This document shows positions 54,157-63,696 of a stretch of DNA of 64,000 nucleotides, piece after piece. The notes under the pieces are model-generated. The model saw nothing but the letters and a program-made list of their open reading frames with translations. It did not search any database and was not told the origin of the DNA. Source of the DNA: Paenibacillus prosopidis (GTDB lineage Bacteria > Bacillota > Bacilli > Paenibacillales > Paenibacillaceae); NCBI RefSeq assembly GCF_003337375.1, contig NZ_QPJD01000009.1, forward strand, positions 124,001 through 188,000, read 5' to 3'. The position numbers were made by a program, and so were the translations under genes. How positions within the stretch are numbered: the stretch's first letter is position 1; every line of letters starts with the position of its first letter.

Positions 54157-54316
54157 AAGTGATTTTCGTGAGGCACAAGAAGTATTATTACACAGATGCA
54201 AAAAGAAATGCAAGTGTTTTTTAATCAAAAATAATCATAAGCGGAAAATCCAAAGGGTACGATAAGAGGTAGCTTCGCATTGATTCGACCGAACGGCATA
54301 AAGGAGGCATTCACCT

Positions 54317-54568
54317 ATGGACACTAAAGAATTGGAAGAGCAGCTCGTACAGAAGTTAACCGAGGGCGAGATGCAACAAGTAGATACTGAAGAGGCAGCC
54401 CGTATTCGTTTGCCTATGAAGACGGAGATCCGAATACCGGCGCACATCGACCCAGTGGTGGAGGAAACCAAACAATACCGAAAGATCGCTGAAGAGGTTG
54501 ATGAGCGTTATTCCCGGTATGACCGATTGGTTGAGGGAGATGTGCCTGAAGGTAAGAAGGATTCATAG
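54317..54568 (+). CDS. Hypothetical 83-residue protein
   Basis: A charged, probably helical cytoplasmic protein (MDTKELEEQLVQKLTEGEM.., RIRLPMKTEIRIPAHIDP, YSRYDRLVEGDVPEGKK). AAAGGAGG lies before the ATG, so it is likely translated. No family recognised. Confidence 0.6.
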   Translation: MDTKELEEQLVQKLTEGEMQQVDTEEAARIRLPMKTEIRIPAHIDPVVEETKQYRKIAEEVDERYSRYDRLVEGDVPEGKKDS

Positions 54569-54626
54569 TCCCGTTAATGTACGGGCACTTTGATCGTTTT
54601 GTCATGGACAAGCAGACTGATACAGA

Positions 54627-54657
54627 AACAAACCCTGCCTTTTGGTAAGGGTTTGTT
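54627..54657. terminator. Hairpin terminator
   Basis: AACAAACCCT pairs with AGGGTTTGTT around an 11-base loop; lies between the hypothetical gene and the convergent MocR gene. Confidence 0.6.
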
Positions 54658-54666
54658 ATGCTTGGC

Positions 54667-56085
54667 TCAATGTCCGGTTGGGAACCATGCTTCGCTAAGC
54701 AAGCTTATTCCTTCTTCGATCTCCGATTCCTCCAAGCCCCCGAAGCCAAGCATGATATAGCCTGATGGACACTGAACGGGGTCATTCCAATGTTTTTGCG
54801 GCGAGTATACCCGGCATTTATTTTGCTCAGCGAGATGGATTAATTCGTCGCTGTTTCTGCCCTTCACATGAAGCAGTAAATGAAGTCCCGACATATCTCC
54901 GATCACTTCCACACGCTCTCCCATCCGCTTTGCAATCGAGGAAGTAAGCGTTTTATGCTTAGACTGGTACATGCGCCTCATTCGTCTTATATGTTTTGTG
55001 AAATGTCCTCTGCTCATAAAAAGCATGACTGCCTGTTGGATTATTGGAGACACAGGTTGGTTATACGCCATCAGCTCGGGTTGAATCGAATCCATCAAAG
55101 ACTTTGGAAGTACGATGTAACTAAGTCGGGCTGCGGGAAGAAATGATTTGGACAATGTACCCATGTAAATAACTCGTTCCGTGCTATCTAACGCTTTAAG
55201 CGAAGGGATTGGCTGCCCGTAATAACGGAATTCACTGTCATAATCGTCTTCAAAAATGATCGCATCACGTTCTAAGGCCCACTGCAGCAGTCGGATTCGT
55301 TTTTGTACGGGAAGCACCATTCCTAATGGAAATTGGTGAGAGGGCGTCACATAAACGGCTTTTGCAGCTGATTCCTGTAAATGATCAATGCTTAGACCGT
55401 CATGCTCGAGCGGAATTGGCGTAAAGGTGCAGCCATGATTACGAAAGATCGTCTTGACTCCATCATATCCCGGGTCCTCCATGCCGATCTGAATCTTATT
55501 CAGTGGCAGCAACTGACAGAGTAAACTGACAGCTTGCTGCGTCCCGGCACATATAATCATTTGATCAGGCTCACAAATGACGCCCCGTGATTCATATATA
55601 TATTTGGCTATTTCGTAACGCAAGCGATGATTACCTAGCGGATGACCGTAACCGAGAATTTCATTCGTCTTTTCGGAAACGGCATCGACCAAGCATCCTT
55701 TCCATATTTCGTAAGGGAAACGCCTAAGTTCCATATCTCCATAGCGGAAATCGTATTGGACGGGTTGTCCGTTAATATTCGATACAAGATTGTTTGTTAA
55801 AGATTCGGCTGCAGTAATAGAGGGGCGAACAAGCTCCTCAACCGGTAAAATGGTAAAGCCGTTGCGCGCTTTGCTCTCCACGTAGCCTTCTGCAAGGAGC
55901 TGTTGATAAGCAGCTTCAATTGTGTTTTTACTAAGATCTAAATGGAGTGCAAGCTGTCGAATCGAAGGGAGACATTCGCCTTGCTTCAAAGCTCCGGCTT
56001 CAATTTGATCACGGATATATTTGTAAAGCTGCATATAGAGCGGAGTGCTGCTGCGTTTCTCCAATAAAGGCATAATTGCTAGCAT
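54667..56085 (-). CDS. MocR-type regulator (GntR HTH + aminotransferase domain)
   Basis: A 472-residue regulator: GntR winged helix at the N-terminus (TPLYMQLYKYIRDQIEAG.., LPSIRQLALHLDLSKNTIEAAYQQLLAEGYVE) and a fold-type I aminotransferase domain with the PLP lysine in MGTLSKSFLPAARLSY. MocR proteins of the PdxR group sense pyridoxal phosphate. ATG 56085 is preferred because longer frames would run into the palindrome at 56119-56138. It is divergent from a PNPOx-family gene, its likely target. Confidence 0.88.
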   Translation of the reverse strand: MLAIMPLLEKRSSTPLYMQLYKYIRDQIEAGALKQGECLPSIRQLALHLDLSKNTIEAAYQQLLAEGYVESKARNGFTILPVEELVRPSITAAESLTNNLVSNINGQPVQYDFRYGDMELRRFPYEIWKGCLVDAVSEKTNEILGYGHPLGNHRLRYEIAKYIYESRGVICEPDQMIICAGTQQAVSLLCQLLPLNKIQIGMEDPGYDGVKTIFRNHGCTFTPIPLEHDGLSIDHLQESAAKAVYVTPSHQFPLGMVLPVQKRIRLLQWALERDAIIFEDDYDSEFRYYGQPIPSLKALDSTERVIYMGTLSKSFLPAARLSYIVLPKSLMDSIQPELMAYNQPVSPIIQQAVMLFMSRGHFTKHIRRMRRMYQSKHKTLTSSIAKRMGERVEVIGDMSGLHLLLHVKGRNSDELIHLAEQNKCRVYSPQKHWNDPVQCPSGYIMLGFGGLEESEIEEGISLLSEAWFPTGH

Positions 56086-56118
56086 AGCGAACACTGACCC
56101 CTTCCAAACGGCTGATTC

Positions 56119-56138
56119 TGTCACTTTTAATAGTGACA
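56119..56138. promoter_or_regulatory. Palindromic operator between MocR and PNPOx genes
   Basis: Perfect inverted repeat TGTCACT-TTTAAT-AGTGACA in the divergent promoter region. It lies 33 bases from the MocR start and 59 from the PNPOx start, as expected for an autoregulatory MocR site. Confidence 0.65.
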
Positions 56139-56197
56139 ACTAACTCATATGATGACATTATCACAATACAAGTCTTATCGAAAGGGGATTGATAATA

Positions 56198-56749
56198 ATG
56201 TTTTCCATACGGTATCAAAAGCGGGAATGTACAGACTCCAGTAAAATCGATGCATTTTTATCACATGCAAATGTGGGCTTTCTCGGTCTTTCTGACGGTT
56301 CGCAGCCTTATGTTGTCCCATTAAATTTCATCTGGCTGGATGGTGCGTTTTATTTTCACGGTGCCGCAGCTGGAAGAAAGGTGAATATTCTTGAGAAAAA
56401 TAAGGAGGCATGCTTTACCGTTAGCGAGCAATACGGGACCATTACAAACCCGATCCCGGCACATACGGATACCGCATATATGAGCGTCATGGCATTCGGA
56501 CATATTGAACTGCTGGACGATCTAGATCAAGCTTTGTATGCCATGCAAAGGATGCTGGACAAATATGTCCCGGGTTATTATGATAAGCCCTTGTCTAAAG
56601 CGCATCTAGAAAAGTATAGGTCTTCATTAGGCAGCGCTACACTCGTCTTTAAGCTAATCTGCAGTTCCATGACAGCGAAGGAAAATGAAGAAGTTCCTGA
56701 AAGGATGTATGATAGGGCTCATTATTCGAACAATCATGTAGGTGATTAA
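56198..56749 (+). CDS. Pyridoxamine 5'-phosphate oxidase family protein (NimA-like)
   Basis: A 183-residue split-barrel flavin-binding protein: IDAFLSHANVGFLGLSDGSQPYVVPLNFIW, FYFHGAAAGRKVNILEKN and ACFTVSEQY are typical of the PNPOx/nitroimidazole-resistance family. It probably binds FMN or heme and reduces or detoxifies a small molecule. ATG 56198 has AAAGGGG 11 bases upstream; TTG 56189 is closer to it. Divergent from the MocR regulator. Confidence 0.8.
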   Translation: MFSIRYQKRECTDSSKIDAFLSHANVGFLGLSDGSQPYVVPLNFIWLDGAFYFHGAAAGRKVNILEKNKEACFTVSEQYGTITNPIPAHTDTAYMSVMAFGHIELLDDLDQALYAMQRMLDKYVPGYYDKPLSKAHLEKYRSSLGSATLVFKLICSSMTAKENEEVPERMYDRAHYSNNHVGD

Positions 56750-56774
56750 ATGGGAAACGAAATACGTGAAAAAA

Positions 56775-56806
56775 AAGCAGCCCTCTGCATAAGCAACGGG
56801 CTGCTT
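56775..56806 (-). terminator. Terminator after the CNNM/CorC gene
   Basis: AAGCAGCCC and GGGCTGCTT around a 14-base loop; minus strand continues TTTTTTTTC. Confidence 0.75.
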
Positions 56807-56823
56807 CCTGTATGTGTACCTTA

Positions 56824-58146
56824 TTAAGCCGTCTCGCCTTCGAGCTCGGCCTCGTTTTGCTGGATGAGCATTTCAACTTTGCGAATTCGGTTTTTGCTCG
56901 TTTCTCGAATAATAAACTTATATTGCTCATAAAAGTGCTCTTTACCCGGCTTCGGATCAGGCACTTGGCTGTACAGCCAGCCGCCGACCGTATCGACGTC
57001 CTCTTCCTCGAAGTTCATGCCGGTAAGGTCGCTCAGCTCGCTGAGTGACACTTTGCCGTCCAGAAGGTAGCAATTATCTGCAAGCTGCTCGATTTCTTTC
57101 CGTTCGTCTGCATCGAATTCATCTCGGATTTCGCCGACGATTTCTTCTAAAATATCTTCAATCGTTATGAGTCCGGACGTCCCGCCGTATTCATCAACGA
57201 GAATGGCAATGTGAACGCGTTCCTGCTGCATACGCTTCAGCAGCATTTTAACCGGTGTAACCTCGGATACGCTAAGTACCGGATGTACAAGCTTCTTGAA
57301 ATCAAGGTCGCGGTCTGTTTCATATTCCAGGAACAACTGCTTCGTATTAATCATACCGACGATATTGTCCTTGCTCTCAAGAGCAACCGGGAAACGTGTA
57401 TATTGTTCTTTGCGAATAATTTCCATGTTTTCTTTTAATGATTTGTTCGTGTACAAGCATATCATATCGGTGCGGGGCACCATAATTTCTTTGGCCAGCA
57501 ATTCGTCAAAAGCGAAAATACGGCTTACGTAGCCATATTCTGTATTGTTAATCTTCCCGCTTTGGTAGCTTTCGTTCAGAATGATTTGAATTTCTTCTTC
57601 CGAATGTGCATCCTCATGCTCAGTAGCAGGCTTCAGTCCGAATAGCCGGACAAGCGCGTTAGCCGAGCCGTTAAGAACCCAAATGAATGGATACATAAGC
57701 TTATGGAAGAAAATGATCGGTTTTGCCGTAAAAAAGCTAATGAACTCGGCTTTTTGAATCGCCCAGGTTTTTGGTGCAAGCTCGCCGACAACGACGTGCA
57801 GAAAGGTTATCGAAATAAACGCAATTAAAAAGGATAAAATATGACTGAGGTCATCATTATTTAACTCTAAACGTTCAAACAAGGGTACAAGCATTTTTTC
57901 AACTGTAGGTTCTCCCAGCCAGCCAAGCCCGAGTGCTGTAATTGTTATACCTAATTGGCAGGCTGACAAGTAGGCATCCAGATTACTCGTAACCCGTTGA
58001 ACGGCAAGCGCGTTCTTCCGGCCCTCAAGCACTAACTGATCAATCCGACTGGAGCGAAGTCTAATGATGGCAAACTCCGTTGCGACGAAAAAAGCAGTTA
58101 ATAAAATAAGAAGAGCAATCATGAATAAATTGAATCCTATACCCAT
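56824..58146 (-). CDS. CNNM/CorC family transporter (DUF21-CBS-CorC)
   Basis: A 440-residue membrane protein in the hemolysin-C-like/CNNM family: DUF21 membrane part in residues 1-190 (ALLILLTAFFVATEFAIIRLRSSRIDQLV), paired CBS domains about 215-340 (EIMVPRTDMICL, RFPVALESKDNIVGMINTKQLF, HIAILVDEYGGTSGLITIEDILEEIVGEIRDEFD), and a CorC_HlyC domain at the end. Bacterial members move magnesium or cobalt. Terminator follows. Function inferred from family. Confidence 0.9.
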   Translation of the reverse strand: MGIGFNLFMIALLILLTAFFVATEFAIIRLRSSRIDQLVLEGRKNALAVQRVTSNLDAYLSACQLGITITALGLGWLGEPTVEKMLVPLFERLELNNDDLSHILSFLIAFISITFLHVVVGELAPKTWAIQKAEFISFFTAKPIIFFHKLMYPFIWVLNGSANALVRLFGLKPATEHEDAHSEEEIQIILNESYQSGKINNTEYGYVSRIFAFDELLAKEIMVPRTDMICLYTNKSLKENMEIIRKEQYTRFPVALESKDNIVGMINTKQLFLEYETDRDLDFKKLVHPVLSVSEVTPVKMLLKRMQQERVHIAILVDEYGGTSGLITIEDILEEIVGEIRDEFDADERKEIEQLADNCYLLDGKVSLSELSDLTGMNFEEEDVDTVGGWLYSQVPDPKPGKEHFYEQYKFIIRETSKNRIRKVEMLIQQNEAELEGETA

Positions 58147-58389
58147 TTTCGTTTCTCACTACCCTTTTATATTTATATTTTTTGTATACTTATGATCTAC
58201 TATAACGAATGATTACAGGTTATGACAAACGCCATATGCAACGGTAACAGCCTTTTAAACGCTTTATGAGCGATTTAATGAGATGGAAAAGCGTATTCTC
58301 ATCGATTTTCGAGTCTTTACAAGTCTCTTTCGCAGGCATATGATGAGTTCATATGAACTCGAAAACACGGATAGCGAGGAGGAAGGGAT

Positions 58390-59148
58390 ATGGAATCCTT
58401 TACGCTTACTCGAAAAGAGATGGCTTGTCTGCTGCTTGCCTTGGACGGAAAGTTTGATCAAAAGCCGCTTCAGGTGCTGCAAACCGCATGGAGCAAAGCG
58501 CATCGATATGATTTGGAGAAGGGGGCGGGTCTACCCGCTTTTCTGTCTACTTTGCTGCCTCCTATTATTGAGAAGCTGATCAAAGGCAATGAACTAAAAG
58601 GATTTTCGCTGCAAGAGATTGCTGCTCTTGGCCAGCTCATCGAATATTCGAATCTGTCGATCACCTCTATGCAAAACTGGGTGAAGCGGGATTTTAAGCC
58701 TTATTTCAATTGCCCGAAGGCCGGAAAAAAGTATTCCTTAAATCAAGCGGCCTTATTATTTATTATTGATGATTTAAAATCCAATCTCGATTTTGAATCT
58801 ATCCGCAAGCTTTTTGAAATTGTGTTCAAAAAGCCTGAGGATGACTCGGATGATCTTGTCGGTCCTATAGAATTATACGCTTCGTACACCAGTATGTTTG
58901 AAGAGCTTGATGAGAATAACGACCAGCTGCTCGACATATCAGGTCATCCGCATCAGGATTTGTTAGCGGAGCATGTCATAAGGTCCTCTGCCAATCAATT
59001 TGCAAGCAGACTTCCTAATCTAACGGATAAGCAGTGGGAAGCGGTGCGCAATATTTTGCTCGTTGCAGTGATATCGATCCAAACGTCGTATTTTCATTCG
59101 TTATCGAGACGATACTGCAATGCGACTTTATTTCTAAATCCGCAATAG
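58390..59148 (+). CDS. DUF1836 domain protein
   Basis: A 252-residue protein with the DUF1836 core (SNLSITSMQNWVKRDFKPYFNCPKAGKKYSLNQAALLFIIDDLK), a domain with a MerR-like helix-turn-helix look that is common in Bacillales and Clostridia. Possible DNA-binding regulator; target unknown. GAGGAGGAAGG lies before the ATG. Stands alone with its own terminator. Confidence 0.8.
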   Translation: MESFTLTRKEMACLLLALDGKFDQKPLQVLQTAWSKAHRYDLEKGAGLPAFLSTLLPPIIEKLIKGNELKGFSLQEIAALGQLIEYSNLSITSMQNWVKRDFKPYFNCPKAGKKYSLNQAALLFIIDDLKSNLDFESIRKLFEIVFKKPEDDSDDLVGPIELYASYTSMFEELDENNDQLLDISGHPHQDLLAEHVIRSSANQFASRLPNLTDKQWEAVRNILLVAVISIQTSYFHSLSRRYCNATLFLNPQ

Positions 59149-59157
59149 TGAGACTGT

Positions 59158-59183
59158 TCGGCTCATCGCCGAGCGGTTTTTTT
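59158..59183 (+). terminator. Terminator after DUF1836 gene
   Basis: TCGGC and GCCGA around TCATC, then GCGG and seven T. Confidence 0.7.
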
Positions 59184-59270
59184 GTGCAATTAACAACAGC
59201 TTGCTAATGTGATATGCTCGGTATTAATTGATGATTTCGCTTTCATCCTATTTTATTGGAGGACTCGTAC

Positions 59271-59927
59271 ATGAAACTGACTAAAGGGCAAAAGCTTATT
59301 TTTATCGGAGATTCGATTACGGATTGCGAACGGAACCGTCCTGCGGGAGAAGGGTTGTTCGGCGCGCTTGGCAAAGGCTATGTCGGTTATGTTGATGCGC
59401 TGCTGCAGGCTGTTTATCCGGAGCTCGGCATACGTGTCATCAATATGGGAACAAGCGGCCATACCGTGCGCGACTTAAAGCAGCGCTGGCAGGAGGATGT
59501 CATTGAGCGCAAGCCGGATTGGCTAGTCGTTATGATCGGCACGAATGATGTATGGCGGCAATATGATACACCGTTCATACCCGATGGACATGTGTACAAG
59601 GAAGAATATGAGCAGACGCTCCAGGCGCTCATTGCACAGACGAAGCCGCTCGCGCAGGGAATTGTTCTGATGACCCCGTTTTATATTGAAAGCAACGCCC
59701 AAGATGCGATGCGTGCAACGATGGACGAGTACGGGGATATCGTGAGACGGACTGCGGAGCAGCATGGTTGTTTATTCGTAGACACGCAGGCAGCCTTTAA
59801 TAAGGTGCTGGAGCAGCTTTATGCGGCTACGCTTGCGTGGGACCGGGTGCACCCGACCGCTGCAGGTCACATGGTGCTGGCGAAAGCCTTTTTGAAGGAA
59901 ATCGGCTTCGAGTGGGATCGTGCGTAA
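59271..59927 (+). CDS. SGNH/GDSL-type hydrolase
   Basis: A 218-residue esterase/lipase: block I FIGDSITDCE (nucleophile Ser), GTSGHTVRDL, block III MIGTNDVW, and block V WDRVHPTAAGHMVLA with the Asp-x-x-His pair. Cytoplasmic, as no signal peptide is seen. Substrate may be an acetylated sugar or ester. ATG 59271 has GGAGG 8 bases upstream. Followed after 40 bases by the histidine kinase gene. Confidence 0.9.
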   Translation: MKLTKGQKLIFIGDSITDCERNRPAGEGLFGALGKGYVGYVDALLQAVYPELGIRVINMGTSGHTVRDLKQRWQEDVIERKPDWLVVMIGTNDVWRQYDTPFIPDGHVYKEEYEQTLQALIAQTKPLAQGIVLMTPFYIESNAQDAMRATMDEYGDIVRRTAEQHGCLFVDTQAAFNKVLEQLYAATLAWDRVHPTAAGHMVLAKAFLKEIGFEWDRA

Positions 59928-59967
59928 GTTGAGAGGAAAGAGAAACCTGTAGTGAAGGAGCTGCCTT

Positions 59968-61377
59968 ATGTTGTTCGTTCTTATCGCATTATGGGCTGTA
60001 GCGGCCATTATATGGCTCTCGGATCGGCATGCCTCCGTAAATCGATGGTTAGGCGCTGTCGCGTTTAGCGGAGGAGCGGGCGCTCTCGCCGCCGTACTGG
60101 ACCTGCAATGGCTGCCAGCTGCAGCGGAAGCCGGAATGAACGAAGTAGGGCAGCAGCTTTTTTATCGCCTGCAGGCGGTATCCTCGCTTCTTTCCTATTA
60201 CGGGCTGCCATACGCCTTCGTTTTGTTCGCTATTGCTTATCGCCCCGTTCGTTTTCCGAAGCGATTGCAGCAGCTTGTGCCTTTTCTGCTTCTTATACCC
60301 ATTATCGGTAGCATCATCTTAACCCCCTTTTACACGGAAATGTATCCGATCACGTTTAAGGTAGTCGTTTGGTGGGCTGTTCCGTATATTTTGTACGGCA
60401 CGGTACAGGTGCTGCTAAAGCGGCAGCCATACAGTGCTGTTTCCCGTACACACTGGATCGTTTGCTCGGCGGTACTGCCGCCGGTTATGTTCAGTATGGT
60501 CATGAATTATGTGCTTCCAAGCTTTGGTATACTGCGGATGTGGGTGTATAATACATGGATTGTCGGGTTAGGCGTAACCGTATTCGTAGTGGGGCTTTTT
60601 ACTTATGGCTTTATGGGCGTTCGTGTAATGGTTGACCGCCGCAGATTTGACTCCACCTTGCGCGCGGTCACTTCAGGGACGGCCATACTGAATCATGCGA
60701 TAAAAAACGATGCAGGCAAAATGAGGCTGTTCTCTGAAAAGATGAAGTCGTATGCCATTGCCACCAACCAGCCAGAACTGCTGGCGGATGTTGAAACCGT
60801 GCTGAACGCGTCGCGTCATATGCAAGAAATGCTGCAGAGGGTTCATCGGCGTACGGAGGATTTAGTGCTGAAGTATGAAGCCGTTAATTTGGCGGAACTT
60901 ATAGAGCAAACCATGAAGCAGTATGAACCTGTTTTAGGACATATTAAGCTGAGCACATCGCTCAGCGAAGGATGGACGTGTCGCATGGATCCCGCGCAAG
61001 TTAGCGAGGCTCTCGGAAATATTGTAGCGAATGCGCTGGAAGCGATGAAGGGCGAGGGAGAGCTGATTATCCATTTAAGCGAAACAAAGCGCGAGCTCAT
61101 CATCGAAGTACGGGATACCGGCCCAGGCATGAACAAGAGTGAGACTGCGAAGGTGCTTGAACCATTTTATACGACAAAGAGCGGCAGTGATACAAATTTC
61201 GGACTTGGCTTGCCGTACGCGTATCATGTGATGCGCAAGCATAAAGGAATGCTGCATATTCGCAGCAAGCCAGGCAAGGGAACCTCCGTCTATATGACGT
61301 TTCCGAAGCGTTTCATTCGAGCGCAGAAAATAGAGGCAATACATTCTCAGGGGAGAGAAGCGCATGAGCAGCATTAG
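59968..61377 (+). CDS. Membrane sensor histidine kinase
   Basis: A 469-residue kinase. The N-terminal 215 residues carry about seven hydrophobic helices with no large extracellular domain. The H-box is AILNHAIKNDAGKMRLF near residue 245, and the HATPase has NIVANALEAMKGEG, VRDTGPGMNKSE and NFGLGLPYAYHVMRKHKG. The stimulus is not known; it may sit in the membrane. Overlaps the regulator gene by 14 bases. AAGGAGCTG precedes the ATG. Confidence 0.9.
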   Translation: MLFVLIALWAVAAIIWLSDRHASVNRWLGAVAFSGGAGALAAVLDLQWLPAAAEAGMNEVGQQLFYRLQAVSSLLSYYGLPYAFVLFAIAYRPVRFPKRLQQLVPFLLLIPIIGSIILTPFYTEMYPITFKVVVWWAVPYILYGTVQVLLKRQPYSAVSRTHWIVCSAVLPPVMFSMVMNYVLPSFGILRMWVYNTWIVGLGVTVFVVGLFTYGFMGVRVMVDRRRFDSTLRAVTSGTAILNHAIKNDAGKMRLFSEKMKSYAIATNQPELLADVETVLNASRHMQEMLQRVHRRTEDLVLKYEAVNLAELIEQTMKQYEPVLGHIKLSTSLSEGWTCRMDPAQVSEALGNIVANALEAMKGEGELIIHLSETKRELIIEVRDTGPGMNKSETAKVLEPFYTTKSGSDTNFGLGLPYAYHVMRKHKGMLHIRSKPGKGTSVYMTFPKRFIRAQKIEAIHSQGREAHEQH

Positions 61378-62062
61378 AGTATGGATTGTCGAGGATGATC
61401 CGGATTGGCTTCGAGGTCTGGTAGCCTATTTAGACAAGGAACAGGATATCGATGTCGTATGGACAACTAGTCGGGCGGAGGATGTCCGGCAGGCGCTGCT
61501 GGATGAGCTGCAGACATTACCGCCTGCTGACGTTGTGTTGATGGATATCATGCTGGACGGCCGTCCTGAGGGCATTCTGCTAGCCGAGGAGACGGCAGCG
61601 TCTACAGGCGCCCGTGTCATCATGCTGACTTCTATGGAGGAGAAGGAGCTCATTTTCCGTTCCTTCCAAGCAGGAGCCATCGATTATCAGATAAAATCGG
61701 AATTTGAAAGCTTGCCTGAAGCGGTCAGGTCCGCTTACAAAAGTCAGTCTCCCATTAATGCGGCGGTTGCGGAGCGCATGCGCGAGGAATTCCGCCGGCT
61801 GAAGCAGCTTGAACGGGAATTCGAAGTGAAAAAGCTGAATGATCTCATTACCCCCTCGGAGCTGCAGCTGCTGAATTTAATCGATCAAGGCTACACGCAG
61901 CCGCAAATTGCCGACAAGCTTGTCGTATCGATTCGAACCGTTAAAAATCATGTTAATCATATTTTGAAAAAGCTGAATTTAACCGGCTCAAGAGAGGCGG
62001 CCAACAAAGTGAAAGAAATGGGCTTGTTTAATAAGAAGCAAGAAGGAGATAGTACCAAATAA
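61364..62062 (+). CDS. Response regulator, LuxR/NarL type
   Basis: A 232-residue regulator with a receiver domain (VEDDPDWLRGL, phosphoacceptor Asp in VVLMDIMLDG, MLTSMEEKE, AIDYQIKS) and a C-terminal LuxR helix-turn-helix (LTPSELQLLNLIDQGYTQPQIADKL-type, TVKNHVNHILKKL). Cognate partner of the kinase before it. Targets unknown. The stop codon lies inside the terminator hairpin. Confidence 0.92.
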   Translation: MSSIRVWIVEDDPDWLRGLVAYLDKEQDIDVVWTTSRAEDVRQALLDELQTLPPADVVLMDIMLDGRPEGILLAEETAASTGARVIMLTSMEEKELIFRSFQAGAIDYQIKSEFESLPEAVRSAYKSQSPINAAVAERMREEFRRLKQLEREFEVKKLNDLITPSELQLLNLIDQGYTQPQIADKLVVSIRTVKNHVNHILKKLNLTGSREAANKVKEMGLFNKKQEGDSTK

Positions 62063-62080
62063 AGATGGTACTATTTTTTT
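62049..62080 (+). terminator. Terminator overlapping the regulator stop codon
   Basis: ATAGTACCA and TGGTACTAT around an 8-base loop, followed by TTTTTT. Confidence 0.8.
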
Positions 62081-62143
62081 ATTGCTTTTTTTTACAATAT
62101 GAGTGTAAGCAGGATTAGATAAAGAAAGGCGGGGCGATATTGG

Positions 62144-62848
62144 ATGGCATTCGAAATGTTTTCAGCTGCTCACACCGCTGGCCTAGCTGTCGCATTAATA
62201 GTGTTTACCGGAATCATTTTGTTTCGGAAACAGCTGAGGCGGCCAGCGCTGAATCAAGCGTTGAGATACGGATTGGCTGTGCTGCTGTTATGCTGCGAAA
62301 TTTCCCTTCAGCTATCCTATGTACTGGAGCACAATTGGCGTGTTGGTTCACTACCGTTCCAGCTGTGCAGTCTGATGCTATTGCTCTCTGCCATTTTACT
62401 AATAACCAATAATAAAAAACTTTATCATCTTGTGTTTTTTTTAGGCAGTATGGGAGCATTGCAGGCGCTGCTGACTCCTAATTTAGACGAAACGTTTCCT
62501 CACTTCAGATATTTTCACTTCTTTATCGCACACATTGGAATTATTGGTGCTGCCTTATTCATAACAGCGGTAGAACGGTATCGGCCGACCTTCCGCTCGG
62601 TGTTCAGTACCTTATTTTGGCTGCATGTGCTGGCTATCCCGGCAGCTATTACCAATATCATTTCAGGAAAAACGAACTTTATGTTTTTGGCACGGAAACC
62701 GGGAACGGCGTCATTGCTTGATATTCTAGCTCCATGGCCGTGGTATTTGCTGCAGCTGGAGGTCATTGCTTTTGTTATTTGTCTGTTGCTATTTGGCGCT
62801 GTTAAGCTGCTCGACCGAATCTTTCGTTCGAAAATGCGCTATAATTAA
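62144..62848 (+). CDS. TIGR02206 family membrane protein (YwaF-like)
   Basis: A 234-residue membrane protein with about seven helices and family-type text: FSAAHTAGLAVAL, WRVGSLPFQLCSLMLLLSAI, FLGSMGALQALLTPNLDETFPHFRYFHFFIAHIGI, and KTNFMFLARKPGTASLLDILAPWPWYL. Function unknown. Confidence 0.85.
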   Translation: MAFEMFSAAHTAGLAVALIVFTGIILFRKQLRRPALNQALRYGLAVLLLCCEISLQLSYVLEHNWRVGSLPFQLCSLMLLLSAILLITNNKKLYHLVFFLGSMGALQALLTPNLDETFPHFRYFHFFIAHIGIIGAALFITAVERYRPTFRSVFSTLFWLHVLAIPAAITNIISGKTNFMFLARKPGTASLLDILAPWPWYLLQLEVIAFVICLLLFGAVKLLDRIFRSKMRYN

Positions 62849-62896
62849 CGTTATTTTAATAAAAGGTCGCATGGGGCTAAAATAGGGGGAGAAGGA

Positions 62897-63637
62897 ATGA
62901 TCAAGGCTGTGTTTTTTGATCTGGACGATACGTTATACGATCAGCTGCTGCCGTTCCAATTGGCGGTTGAGCATGCAAAATTGAATCATGTAATGACGGA
63001 TCGTGTAATGATAGAGGATATATACAAAAGTATAAGACGCCACAGCGACCGCCTGTGGGAGCATCATGTCAAAGGCCGTATGACGCTGGACCAGCTGCGC
63101 ATAGAACGGACGACAGCAGCGTTTGCCGATTTGGGTATTACGGTATCCGAAGTAGAGGCAAAGCGGCTTCAGCAGCAATACGAGTTGGAACAATCGCGCT
63201 TGGAGCTTCGTACCGGCGTTGATCAGCTGCTCGAGCATCTTCTTTCATTAGGCATACTCATCGGTGTAATTACGAATGGGCCGGTCGAGCATCAAATGAA
63301 CAAAATAAGAGCGCTTAAGCTTTTGACGTGGGTCAAGGATCCGTTTCTGTACATTTCGGATGGTATAGGCAAGGCAAAGCCTGATCCAAGCGTATTCCAG
63401 TACGTGCAGCAGCAAACGATGCTAGAGCCTGATCAGATGGTGTATATCGGCGATGCTTGGCACAACGATATTGCCCCATCCTTTCAAGCGGGATGGACAC
63501 CTATATGGTTAAATGCAAGGCAGCAGCAGCCGAATCCTGAGGACAGTCACGTAAAATATTTGGAATGCCAGACTATAATTGAACTTCTTCCGCTATTAAA
63601 AAGACTGAAAGAAGCCGGCGCTGGTTGTTTGCTCTAA
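62897..63637 (+). CDS. HAD family hydrolase
   Basis: A 246-residue HAD-superfamily phosphatase: motif I FFDLDDTLYD, motif II VITNGPV, motif III K in GIGKAKPDP, and motif IV YIGDAWHNDI. Broad-range nucleotide- or sugar-phosphatase activity is common in this group. GGGGGAGAAGG lies before the ATG. Similar to YjjG-like and N-acylneuraminate phosphatase-like HADs; substrate unknown. Confidence 0.9.
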   Translation: MIKAVFFDLDDTLYDQLLPFQLAVEHAKLNHVMTDRVMIEDIYKSIRRHSDRLWEHHVKGRMTLDQLRIERTTAAFADLGITVSEVEAKRLQQQYELEQSRLELRTGVDQLLEHLLSLGILIGVITNGPVEHQMNKIRALKLLTWVKDPFLYISDGIGKAKPDPSVFQYVQQQTMLEPDQMVYIGDAWHNDIAPSFQAGWTPIWLNARQQQPNPEDSHVKYLECQTIIELLPLLKRLKEAGAGCLL

Positions 63638-63696
63638 AAACATGTACAATAAAAACCGATATAATAATTGCATAGTTACATAGCTGGGAGGAAATC

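Noticed and set aside
59253..59462. Minus-strand frame opposite the SGNH hydrolase
   Set aside because: Shadow of a well-supported gene; no start site and no family.
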